In this document: positions 45,536 to 53,763 of the stretch, one piece after another
How positions within the stretch are numbered: position 1 is the stretch's first letter
Layout of the letters: every line of letters begins with the position of its first letter
DNA from: JAXMHQ01 sp046346665
Lineage (GTDB): Bacteria > Verrucomicrobiota > Verrucomicrobiia > Limisphaerales > JAXMHQ01
Assembly (NCBI GenBank): GCA_046346665.1
Contig: JAXMHQ010000015.1
Span: forward strand, 48,602 to 112,601
Length of the DNA stretch: 64,000 nt
Direction: 5' to 3'
Translations under genes and position numbers: made by a program
Notes under the pieces: model-generated
Databases searched by the model: none
What the model saw: the letters and a program-made list of their open reading frames with translations, nothing else
Told to the model about the DNA's origin: nothing

Positions 45536-46321
45536 ATGGATGCAGCCATGATGGCAAAACGAGTCATACCCTGCCTGGACGTGCATGACGGACAGGTGAC
45601 ACGCGGCGTTCAGTTCGGCATTGCGGAGAAAGGCGGCCTGCGCAATGTCGGCGACCCGGTCGAATTGGCCTTGCGCTACAACGAACAGGGCGCGGACGAG
45701 ATGGTGTTTTTCGACATCACCGCCACGGCCCATGGCCGGAAATCCATGGTGGAGGTCATCGAACGCGCCGCCGATCAGTGTTTCATGCCGCTGACCGTGG
45801 GCGGCGGGATCCGCACCGTGGACGACATGTATACCATGCTCCGGGCGGGGGCCGACAAGACAAGCATCAACTCCTCCGCGCTCGCCACGCCGGACCTGAT
45901 CCGCGCCGGGGCGGAAAAATTCGGCAGCCAATGCATCGTGGTGTCGATCGACGCCAAAAAGGTGGCCCCGGATCGCTGGGAAGTTTTTTCGCACGGCGGC
46001 CGGAAGTCCACCGGCCTGGATGCGGTGGAATGGGCGAAGAAAGCGGTGGCGCTGGGCGCCGGTGAAATTGTGCTGAACAGCATCGATGCCGACGGCACCA
46101 AGGCAGGGTTCGACCTGGTGATCACGCGACGCATCAGCGAATCGGTCGGTGTGCCTGTCGTGGCGAGCGGCGGCGCGGGCAAACTGGAGCACATGGCCAC
46201 CGTGCTGCTGGATGGCAAGGCGGACGCGGTGCTGGCCGCCAGCATTTTTCATTTCGGGACCTACACGGTGGGCGACGTCAAACGTCACCTGGCACAGCAG
46301 GGCATCCCGGTGCGCCTTTGA
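45536..46321 (+). CDS. hisF: Imidazole glycerol phosphate synthase, cyclase subunit
   Basis: 261 residues from ATG 45536, preceded by GAGGGT 6 bp upstream; ATGs at 45548 and 45551 would give the more usual MAKRVIPCLDV start. TIM barrel with CLDVHDGQVTRGVQF, GADEMVFFDITA, VGGGIRTVDDM, ADKTSINSSA, SIDADGTKAGFD and ASGGAGKLEHM, including both catalytic Asp. Cyclises the histidine/purine branch intermediate with ammonia from HisH, which is not in this window. Confidence 0.97.
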   Translation: MDAAMMAKRVIPCLDVHDGQVTRGVQFGIAEKGGLRNVGDPVELALRYNEQGADEMVFFDITATAHGRKSMVEVIERAADQCFMPLTVGGGIRTVDDMYTMLRAGADKTSINSSALATPDLIRAGAEKFGSQCIVVSIDAKKVAPDRWEVFSHGGRKSTGLDAVEWAKKAVALGAGEIVLNSIDADGTKAGFDLVITRRISESVGVPVVASGGAGKLEHMATVLLDGKADAVLAASIFHFGTYTVGDVKRHLAQQGIPVRL

Positions 46322-46352
46322 AGGGGCCCGGCCGAACTCCAGGATTTGTCGC

Positions 46353-46712
46353 ATGAACACCCTGCTTGAATCCCGCTGGCTGCCGATCGTGCTGCTGACG
46401 TTCTCGAACCTTTTCATGACCGTCGCCTGGTACGGTCACTTGAAATTCCGCCAGAAACCCCTGCTCCTCGTCATCCTCGTCAGTTGGGGCATCGCACTCT
46501 TCGAATACATCCTGCAGGTCCCCGCCAATCGCTGGGGCAACTCGGTCTACTCCGCGACGCAGCTCAAAATCATCCAGGAAATCATCACACTCACCGTCTT
46601 CTGCGGATTTGCCACGCTCTACCTCGGCGAAAAGCTGCGCTGGAATCATTTCGCGGCTTTCGTGTGCATTCTCGCCGCCGTGGCGTTTACTTTTATACCG
46701 CGGACTTCCTGA
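46353..46712 (+). CDS. DMT-superfamily small membrane protein (DUF486)
   Basis: 119 residues with four TM helices. WYGHLKFRQKPLLLVILVSWGIALFEYILQVPANRWG is followed by SATQLKIIQEIITL and an EKLRWNH loop, the DUF486 pattern. Ribosome site AGGA 9 bp upstream of ATG 46353. Lies between hisF and hisI without functional link. Transport substrate unknown. Confidence 0.88.
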   Translation: MNTLLESRWLPIVLLTFSNLFMTVAWYGHLKFRQKPLLLVILVSWGIALFEYILQVPANRWGNSVYSATQLKIIQEIITLTVFCGFATLYLGEKLRWNHFAAFVCILAAVAFTFIPRTS

Positions 46713-46719
46713 ATGGGCC

Positions 46720-46836
46720 TTTGACGCGAATTCTCCCGAAATTTTCAAAACACAAAATCCGCCGGGAGCCGGGCGACCCGCCGGAATTCCCGAGCACAGT
46801 TTTTTCAGTCTGAATTGGCGTCCATTCGCGTCGAGC
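46720..46836. repeat. TTGACGCGAATT / ATTCGCGTC inverted words
   Basis: TTGACGCGAATTCTCCCGAA (from 46721) and GAATTGGCGTCCATTCGCGT (from 46812) are inverted members of the TTCGCGTC phrase family. They fill the gap between the DMT gene and hisI, 8 bp after the DMT stop. Confidence 0.7.
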
Positions 46837-46892
46837 TTCGCCGTCTTCCGCGGCTTGCTTTCGGCGGGTCACAATTTAAACTCCCCTATTAC

Positions 46893-47282
46893 ATGAGCTT
46901 TTACGACAAGCTGAAATTCGATGCCAACGGCCTGGTGCCGGCGATTATTCAGGAACAGAAAACCGGCCGCGTGCTGATGATGGCCTGGATGAACCGGGCT
47001 TCCCTGGAGAAGACAATTGAATCCGGCAAGACCCATTTCTGGAGCCGGTCCCGCCAGAAATTCTGGATGAAAGGGGAAAGCAGCGGACACACGCAACAGG
47101 TGAAGGACATCGCGTTTGACTGCGATGGCGACACGCTGCTGATCCAGGTGGAACAAATCGGCGCCGCCTGCCACGAAGGTTATCAATCGTGCTTTTTCCG
47201 GTCCATCGAAGGCAACGGCGCGACGTTCCGCACGACGGAACCGATGCTCGAGGATCCCGCGAAGATTTACGGAAAGAAATAG
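46893..47282 (+). CDS. hisI: Phosphoribosyl-AMP cyclohydrolase
   Basis: 129 residues, single-domain form without the HisE pyrophosphohydrolase. GLVPAIIQEQKTGRVLMMAWMN, SRSRQKFWMKGESSGHTQ with metal/His residues, DCDGDTLLIQV and the zinc-binding CHEGYQSCFFR are all present. Third step of histidine synthesis. Same strand as hisF, 570 bp downstream. Confidence 0.96.
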   Translation: MSFYDKLKFDANGLVPAIIQEQKTGRVLMMAWMNRASLEKTIESGKTHFWSRSRQKFWMKGESSGHTQQVKDIAFDCDGDTLLIQVEQIGAACHEGYQSCFFRSIEGNGATFRTTEPMLEDPAKIYGKK

Positions 47283-47355
47283 CCGGGCCACGAACCGCAT
47301 GCACAGAAGGAATTATCGCGGGACCGGTTCCGGTCGGGCGGAGGTTATTTGACGC

Positions 47356-48006
47356 ATGGATGAAGTGGTTCCATTCGCCTCCCGAGGTTACGCGCTTTTT
47401 TTCCTGCTGCTGGTGTTTTCGCGCGGGATGGATTTTCTGAGCACGTGGGTGGCGACGCCGAATCTCGTTCTCGAAGGCAATCCCATCGCGAAAAAGCTCG
47501 GCTGGAAATGGGGAATCCTTCTCAACGCGGCGGTCTGTTTCGGACTGGCTTTCTGGAAGGCGCCGGCGATCGCCGTCAGCACCACCAGCCTCCTGGTCGC
47601 GGCGCGTAATTTTCAATCCGCCTGGCTGATGCGGTCGCTCGGCGAGGAGATTTACCGCGACTGGCACGTGCAGCGGATCCAGGAGACGCGCATCACGCTT
47701 TACCTGTTCTGTCTCGCGGGCAACACCGTGTTGACGGGCCTGGTGGGCGCCGGGCTGCTTTACTTCAGCCAGGGCGACTCCGGCACGATCCCGTTCTGCA
47801 TCGGCATGGGCATCGTCGCCTACGCCATCGCCGTCGCCTTCTACACCGTCCTGGCCGTGTGGCGGCTGCGGCACGCGCCCGCGTCGCTGCCGCCGCGCCG
47901 CGTGCAGGCCATTCTTGCGGCCAACGGCGCGCACAGTTCCGTCAACGGATCCAACCACGCCCCCGGCCTGCCCGCCGCTCCCAAACCCGCCGTGACCGAG
48001 ACCTGA
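47356..48006 (+). CDS. Multi-spanning membrane protein of unknown function
   Basis: 216 residues with about four TM helices: residues 12-32, 52-72, 112-135 and 145-170. Between them is GNPIAKKLGWKWGI, reminiscent of DUF5658-type membrane proteins. The C-terminal 45 residues are soluble and Ala/Pro-rich. Sits 16 bp upstream of trpE in the same direction but has no evident link to tryptophan synthesis. Confidence 0.7.
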   Translation: MDEVVPFASRGYALFFLLLVFSRGMDFLSTWVATPNLVLEGNPIAKKLGWKWGILLNAAVCFGLAFWKAPAIAVSTTSLLVAARNFQSAWLMRSLGEEIYRDWHVQRIQETRITLYLFCLAGNTVLTGLVGAGLLYFSQGDSGTIPFCIGMGIVAYAIAVAFYTVLAVWRLRHAPASLPPRRVQAILAANGAHSSVNGSNHAPGLPAAPKPAVTET

Positions 48007-48022
48007 ACCGCGGTTCCCGACC

Positions 48023-49540
48023 ATGTACTCCCCAACACTCCCCGAATTCACCGCCCTCGCCAGGCAGGGCAACCTGATCCCCGTCACGCGGCGGCTGCTG
48101 GCCGACGTCGAAACGCCCCTCTCCGCCTATCGTAAAATACGCGGTTCCGGCGAATCCTTCCTGTTCGAATCCGTCGAGGGCGGCGAACATCTCGGCCGTT
48201 ATTCCTTTGTCGGGTGCAACCCGCGCGCCGTGATCCGGCAGGACGCCGGCCGGGTCACGCACCTGGAAAACGGGAAAACCGTCGGGCAATACACGATCCA
48301 CCGCCCGCCCGCCGGCGCCTCCGAGGTGGCCGACGGCCTCGCCGTCGTCGAGCAGGTGATGAAGCAATACCGCCCGGTCGCGGTTCCGGGCCTGCCGCGG
48401 TTCACCGGCGGCGCCATCGGGTTCATCGGCTACGAGTTCATCCACGATGTCGAACCGGTCGTTCCCCGGCCACCTCGCGACGAGCTGGGCACGCCCACGC
48501 TCTGCTTCCTCATCGCCGATCAATTGCTCATTTTCGACCGGGTCCAGCAGACCATCACCGTGCTGGTGAACGCTGCCGTGGACGAGGCCGCGTCGCCGGA
48601 GGAAGCCTACGAGAACGCGGTCGGCGAAATCGACCGCCTCATCGCCCTGCTCGAACAACCCTCCGAACACCGCCCCGTCAGCGTGCCCGACGAGGTGCCC
48701 GATCACCCGTTTGAATCCAACATGACCGTGGAGTCGTTCTCCGCGAATGTGCTGCAGGCGAAAAAATTCATCACGGCCGGCGATATCATCCAGGTGGTCG
48801 GATCCCAGCGCTTTTCAACCCCCCTGACCGCGTCCCCGCTGGACGTTTACCGGGCGGTTCGCAGCGTGAATCCGTCGCCTTACATGTTCCTGCTTGAGCT
48901 GGACGGTTTTTCGCTTGTGGGCGCCTCCCCGGAAATTCATGTGCGGTGCGAGGATCGGCGGGTGGAGATCCGGCCGATCGCCGGCACGCGGCGCCGGGGC
49001 AAATCCGTGGAGGAAGACGCGGCGCTCGAGCGGGAGTTGCTGGCGGATCCGAAGGAGCGGGCGGAGCACGTGATGCTGGTGGACCTGGCGCGGAACGACC
49101 TGGGCCGAGTGTGCGATTACGGCAGCGTGCAGGTGAAGGACCTGATGATCATCGAGCGTTACAGCCACGTCATGCATATCGTGTCGCAGGTGGAAGGCCG
49201 GCTGTCGCCGGACAAATCGCCGTACGACCTCATGCGCGCCACGTTCCCGGCGGGCACGCTGAGCGGCGCGCCGAAGATCCGGGCGATGCAGATCATTTCC
49301 GAGCTGGAGCAAACGGCGCGCGGTCCTTATGGCGGTTGTGTGGGCTATTTCTCCTTCAACGGCAACCTGGACTGCTGCATCACCATCCGGACCGCGCTGC
49401 TCAAGGATGGAAAAGCCTTCGTTCAAGCCGGCGGCGGCTGGGTGAACGACTCGACGCCCGAAGCCGAGTACCAGGAAACCGTGAACAAGGCGAAAGCCAT
49501 GCTCAAAGCCGTCGCCCTGGCCGAAAGTTTTGGGCGGTAA
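48023..49540 (+). CDS. trpE: Anthranilate synthase component I
   Basis: 505 residues. N-terminal SFLFESVEGGEHLGRYSFVG with the Ser/Glu feedback-site pattern, and the chorismate-binding half with QVVGSQRF, SPEIHVRCEDRRVEIRPIAGTRRRG, the HVMLVDLARNDLG segment, FPAGTLSGAPKIRAM and YGGCVGYFSFNGN. Makes anthranilate from chorismate with a glutaminase (TrpG) that is not here. No leader peptide attenuator seen. Confidence 0.96.
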   Translation: MYSPTLPEFTALARQGNLIPVTRRLLADVETPLSAYRKIRGSGESFLFESVEGGEHLGRYSFVGCNPRAVIRQDAGRVTHLENGKTVGQYTIHRPPAGASEVADGLAVVEQVMKQYRPVAVPGLPRFTGGAIGFIGYEFIHDVEPVVPRPPRDELGTPTLCFLIADQLLIFDRVQQTITVLVNAAVDEAASPEEAYENAVGEIDRLIALLEQPSEHRPVSVPDEVPDHPFESNMTVESFSANVLQAKKFITAGDIIQVVGSQRFSTPLTASPLDVYRAVRSVNPSPYMFLLELDGFSLVGASPEIHVRCEDRRVEIRPIAGTRRRGKSVEEDAALERELLADPKERAEHVMLVDLARNDLGRVCDYGSVQVKDLMIIERYSHVMHIVSQVEGRLSPDKSPYDLMRATFPAGTLSGAPKIRAMQIISELEQTARGPYGGCVGYFSFNGNLDCCITIRTALLKDGKAFVQAGGGWVNDSTPEAEYQETVNKAKAMLKAVALAESFGR

Positions 49541-49601
49541 GACCGCGTCCCTCGGGCCGCTTAAGTCGCTTCAGTCCCTTCCAACCGGGCTCGTCAGCCG
49601 G

Positions 49602-50573
49602 CTAGAACAAGTGGCTCACCGCGATGCCCAGGACGCTGAGCGGCCCCTGGTCTTCGAGGCTGTCCGCGGCCTTGTCGAGCTTCTGCAGGCTCATCTTGGC
49701 GTTCTTGTAGAATTCCTGTTCGTTGACCAGCTTGCCCACGGTGCCAGTGCCCTGGTTGATCTTCTCGAGAATCTCCTTCAGGTTGGTCATCGAGGCGGCG
49801 GTCTCGTTGTAGAGCGTTTCGTCCTTCATCAGCTTGCCGACCGTGCCTTCGCCCGCATTGACCTGGGCGATCATCTGGCGCGCGTCGGTCAGGGCCAGCT
49901 TCATCTCGTCGCCGGCGATCTGCAGGTTGCTCACCGTGGTCATGGCGGAATTGTAGAAGCCTTCGTCGAAGATCAGTTTGCCCACGGTGCCTTCCCCGGC
50001 GGCGATCTTGGCCGAGACCGATTTCAAATTCGCGATGCTTTCCGTCAACGGCCCGCGGTTCGCCTTCAGGAAATCCGTCATCGGCCCAAGCAGGTTGTCG
50101 ATCTTGTCGCCGGTGAAACTCTTGGTCAGGTTTTCAACGCCCGACGCGACGTTGTCGAGCTTGGCCAGAATATCCCCCAGGTCCGGCTGCTCGCCCGTGT
50201 TCACATACTGGTTGTCCTTCAGCAGCGGGGCCGTCGGCGTGCCGAAATCGATCGCCACAAAATTCTGCGCCATCAACCCGGTGAACTTGATGACCGCCTT
50301 GCTGTCCGTGCGCACCTCGGCTTCCTTGCGCAGCTTCAGCGTCACTTTCACCTTGCTGCCCTGGAGCTGGATTTTTTCCACGCGCCCCACTTCCACGCCC
50401 GCCATTTTCACGCGGTCGCCCACCTTGAGCTCCTGGATCGTGTCGAACTGCGCGAACAAATGATAACCGCTGGTGAAACGGTCGGGGCCGCCCACGATGT
50501 CCAGGATGAATATGGCGGCCAGAACAATCAGGGCGACGAACAGTCCAATGCGGGTTTCGAGCGAATTTCTCAT
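49602..50573 (-). CDS. mlaD: MCE-domain lipid transport protein (MlaD-like)
   Basis: 323 residues from ATG 50573. One N-terminal TM helix (about 8-28), an MCE domain (about 35-120, with VGDRVKMAGVEVGRVEKIQL), then a long helical tail of repeated GEGTVGKLIFDE/GEGTVGKLMKDE/GTGTVGKLVNEQ units. The substrate-binding subunit of an inner-membrane ABC system moving phospholipids. Two bases separate it from the MlaF-like gene stop. Confidence 0.9.
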   Translation of the reverse strand: MRNSLETRIGLFVALIVLAAIFILDIVGGPDRFTSGYHLFAQFDTIQELKVGDRVKMAGVEVGRVEKIQLQGSKVKVTLKLRKEAEVRTDSKAVIKFTGLMAQNFVAIDFGTPTAPLLKDNQYVNTGEQPDLGDILAKLDNVASGVENLTKSFTGDKIDNLLGPMTDFLKANRGPLTESIANLKSVSAKIAAGEGTVGKLIFDEGFYNSAMTTVSNLQIAGDEMKLALTDARQMIAQVNAGEGTVGKLMKDETLYNETAASMTNLKEILEKINQGTGTVGKLVNEQEFYKNAKMSLQKLDKAADSLEDQGPLSVLGIAVSHLF

Positions 50574-50575
50574 AA

Positions 50576-51315
50576 TCAACTGGGCAAATGGCGTTTAAAA
50601 TCGGCGTGCAAAAATCGTTGAATCATCGGGTCCGTCCGCCGCCGGATCTCGTCCGGGGTGCCGATCGCCACGATGGCGCCTTCATGAATGACGGCAATGC
50701 GGTCGGCGACGCCGAACGCAAGGTCCCGGTCGTGGCTCACCACCAGGGAGGTCACGTGGATGCGGCGGTTTAAATCCAGGATTTCCTCGCCGATCACCAC
50801 CGCCGAAAGCGGGTCCAGCTCGCTCGTGGGTTCATCGTAGAGGATGAGTTGCGGTTCGATGACAAGGGCGCGGGCGATGGCGGCGCGTTTCTTCATGCCG
50901 CCGGATAATTCGCTGGGCATCTGGTCCTCCGTGCCGCGCAAGCCGACGCTCTCGAGTTTTTCCGCCACGATCCGCTCGATTTCCTCCGGGGACTTGAGCC
51001 GGTGCTCCGACAGGTAGAGCCCGACGTTTTCGCCGACGGTCAGGGAATTGAGCAGGGCGCCGGACTGGAACACCATGGCCATGCGGTAGCGATCCATGGT
51101 TTCGGGCGACTGGATGGGCTGGCCGTTGATGAGGATTTCGCCTGCGCCGGGGGTCTCAAGCCCGATGATGTGTTTGAGCAGGACGGCTTTAAAGCGCCGT
51201 TGCCGCTGGGCCCCAAGGATCACAAAGATTTCACCCGGTTGACGGAAATATCAATGCCCTTGAGCACTTCGTGGCCGCCGGTCTTGCGCAGCCTCGCGCA
51301 CCTCGACGGCGACAC
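50576..51315 (-). pseudogene. mlaF: MlaF-like ABC ATPase, frameshifted at its N-terminus
   Basis: From about 51223 downward the frame is intact for 215 residues: AVLLKHIIGLETPGAGEI, Q-loop MVFQSGALLNSLTV, signature LSGGMKKRAAIARAL, Walker B LILYDEPTSELDP and the His switch SHDRD. Upstream, the expected start GGHEVLKGIDISVNR (near 51241-51290) is in another frame. The Walker A region reads ILGAQRQRRFKAVLL where GPSGxGKS is expected. A missing G near 51237 and extra bases near 51190-51212 explain it. Either a decayed gene or clustered sequence errors. Confidence 0.75.
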
Positions 51316-51383
51316 CGGAATTGGTTGGGGACGGGAGGGTTCATCTATTTCAGGAGCAGCATCGGTCAGGATGTAGTCCGTGA

Positions 51384-52082
51384 TCAACAGGATGCGATGG
51401 AGTTGACCACGGCCTTGGTGACCGAGCGGCCGATGCCGCGCGGACCGCCGCGAGTGACGAGTCCTGGTGGCAGGACACCGTGCCGACGAGAATGGCGAAG
51501 CAGAAACTCGAACAACCCGTTCGCCATCGTTCCATGGAGCTCCACGACATCGCGCAGGTTGTTGAAAAACACCTGGAAAGGAATGTCGATCCGGTTGTTG
51601 CTGGCGGCCACCGCGGCGCCGCCGAGCCAGCCGACGAGGATGGCGAACACCATCAGCAGCGGCACGGCCAGGGCGATGGCCAGCATGCGGGGCAGCACCA
51701 GGTAGTAAACCGGGTTGATGTTCATCGTGCGCAACGCGTCGATTTCCTGGTAGACGCGCATGGACCCGATCTCGGCTGCCATGGCGGACCCGATCCGGCC
51801 GGCGATGAGGATGGTCATCATGACCGGGGCGAGTTCCTTGCACATGGAAATGCCGACAAGGCCGCCGACGGCGCTGGCGAGGCCGCGCTCCACGAGCACG
51901 GGCCCGGTTTGCAGCGTCAGCACCCCGCCGACGAAAAAGGACAGGATGCACACCATGAAGAGGCTGGCGTTCCCGATCTCGAAAAACTGGTCGAGGACCT
52001 TCTGGCGATGGCGCCACGTCTGGGGCAGCGCCAGAAGCGTGCGCCAGAATAACACGACCATTTCGCCGATATTTTGAAACAT
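51384..52082 (-). CDS. mlaE: MlaE-type ABC permease, C-terminus disrupted by frameshifts
   Basis: The first 190 residues (from ATG 52082) are a normal MlaE/YrbE permease: EIGNASLFMVCILSFFVGGVL, VGGLVGISMCKELAPVMM, RIGSAMAAEIGSMRVYQEIDALRTMNINP. After NGLFEFLL (about 51510) the frame slips twice: FAILVGTVSCHQ lies in another frame, GLVTRGGPRGIGRSVTKAVV is back in this one, and LLITDYILTD is in a third. As written the protein ends early at 51384. It would form the phospholipid channel with MlaF and MlaD. Confidence 0.85.
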   Translation of the reverse strand: MFQNIGEMVVLFWRTLLALPQTWRHRQKVLDQFFEIGNASLFMVCILSFFVGGVLTLQTGPVLVERGLASAVGGLVGISMCKELAPVMMTILIAGRIGSAMAAEIGSMRVYQEIDALRTMNINPVYYLVLPRMLAIALAVPLLMVFAILVGWLGGAAVAASNNRIDIPFQVFFNNLRDVVELHGTMANGLFEFLLRHSRRHGVLPPGLVTRGGPRGIGRSVTKAVVNSIASC

Positions 52083-52117
52083 ACGGTTGCTATACTTCGT
52101 TCGTCATCCGCCAAAAC

Positions 52118-53623
52118 TCAATGCGGCGCCGGGGAGATCGTCTCACCCGAATCCGCCGCAGCCGGCGCGGCTTTCTTCATCACCGGTATATAAAACAGCC
52201 GGAGCTGCTTGCCCGCGGACCCCGATTGATACTGAAACAAGCCGAACAGGAGCGAGCATTTTTTCGATTCGGGATTGGCGTCGCGCCGGTAAAGGTTCCA
52301 CAGAAACGACTGGCTGCTGGCGCCGGTCTTGGGATTGGACTCGCTCCGCCAGACCGACCAGAGCGGCGACCAAACCCGCTCAATGTGCTCCGCATAAGGC
52401 ACAAACGGCTCCAGCGGAGTAAAGATCTGCAATCGGCTGTTCCCATTCATGTCCTGGATATACCGGTAAAACGGCCAGAAATCCCGGCGCCGGTCGAACT
52501 TCCCCGTTTCCGTATTTGTCTGGGTCGTGTCCGAGTAGAGAAAGAGCATGATCCGCCACCGCCTCCGGTCCAGGTTGCCGCTGTGAACGTGGTTGATCTT
52601 GTAAAGCGGCCAGGCCACAAACCCGCTCTCCTCCGTCGCGTTCTCCGCATGGCTGTAAAACGGGAACACCCGCGTCGTGTGCTTGCCCGGGCCATGCGCG
52701 AAAATAATCAGTGGCCACGGCACCTGCCACTCCTTGTACTGCAAACGCCGGTCCGTCACATGCGCAATCAACGGCCATAACACCGTCGTCGAATCCCGGT
52801 CCGGCGACCGCACATAATCGTAAAACGGCAGGATCGCCTGCTCATACTGCGGACTCTCCGTACCCAACTGCGTCTCCGCAAAATTAATCATCGGCCACAA
52901 CCCGAACCAGATGTCACGACCCGGCATCGCCGTCAGATCCCCAAACCCGTTCGTGCTGACCGACGGATCCTTGTGCTCATGCCCGATCAACGGCCACACC
53001 TGCCAGCCCCTCAACTCGGGGCCGCGCCGGAAATGCACGATCGGAAAAAGAAAATTGTCCGTCACCGCGTCCTTCTTCTTGCTCTGCGCATACAGCGGGA
53101 ACATGACGAAGAAACTTTCGTCCCTGAAAAACCGGAACTGCAGGTGGCCGTAAAACGGAAACACCGCCCAGTAACGCCGGCCGGGATCGTCCGACCATTG
53201 CTGGAAATACACCGGGAACAGCGTCAGCCGGCCGTCGTGGCTGCTGTTGTTCGTGCTCGGACTCGCCCCACCCGCCAGCGCGAAAATCTGGAAGAACTGA
53301 TACCGATACTCATCCTCATACCGCCGATAGGTGAAGAGCGGATAGAGAATGTCCGACTCCTGCGCCTTCGCCAGCGAATCGTGCCAGCTCAGCCAAAATG
53401 GCGGAATCGCCCACGACGACTCTTCGCCGGACTTCTCAGAATAGAAAAACGGCCCCAGCGCCTCCGTCCGCTCTCCCGGCTTCCACACCAGCGAATTGCT
53501 GTCATACAGAAACCCCGCGTGCAGCCAGTCCTGCCCACGCCCGGCCGCAAGCCCGGTCACCCACAACACCAGGCAAAACCACCACCGGCTGCGCAATCCA
53601 AAAATGTTCCGATACAGTGCCAT
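52118..53623 (-). CDS. Exported protein with repeated (F/W)P(L/F)(Y/W) motifs, unknown function
   Basis: 501 residues, signal peptide ending near GLAAGRG. The mature chain has roughly ten repeats of an aromatic turn: LYPLFTYRR, LFPVYFQQW, VFPFYGHLQ, MFPLYAQSK, VWPLIGHEH, LWPMINF, ILPFYDY, PWPLIIF, VFPFYSHAE, AWPLYKI, FWPFYRY, with charged residues between. The spacing (30-45 residues) and aromatic girdle suggest an outer-membrane beta-barrel or repeat propeller. I do not recognise the family. Upstream of mlaE in the same direction (35-bp gap). Confidence 0.75.
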   Translation of the reverse strand: MALYRNIFGLRSRWWFCLVLWVTGLAAGRGQDWLHAGFLYDSNSLVWKPGERTEALGPFFYSEKSGEESSWAIPPFWLSWHDSLAKAQESDILYPLFTYRRYEDEYRYQFFQIFALAGGASPSTNNSSHDGRLTLFPVYFQQWSDDPGRRYWAVFPFYGHLQFRFFRDESFFVMFPLYAQSKKKDAVTDNFLFPIVHFRRGPELRGWQVWPLIGHEHKDPSVSTNGFGDLTAMPGRDIWFGLWPMINFAETQLGTESPQYEQAILPFYDYVRSPDRDSTTVLWPLIAHVTDRRLQYKEWQVPWPLIIFAHGPGKHTTRVFPFYSHAENATEESGFVAWPLYKINHVHSGNLDRRRWRIMLFLYSDTTQTNTETGKFDRRRDFWPFYRYIQDMNGNSRLQIFTPLEPFVPYAEHIERVWSPLWSVWRSESNPKTGASSQSFLWNLYRRDANPESKKCSLLFGLFQYQSGSAGKQLRLFYIPVMKKAAPAAADSGETISPAPH

Positions 53624-53763
53624 TTAGAAAGAACAACAGCCGTCAAAAGGACCGGAATCCGGATAAACGGTATCGTTATTGGAGCTCTGGATAAGTCCAA
53701 AATGCGCTACTTTAACATATCGATTGACTTCGGCCACGTGTATCTTAGCTTTTTATCTGCAGT

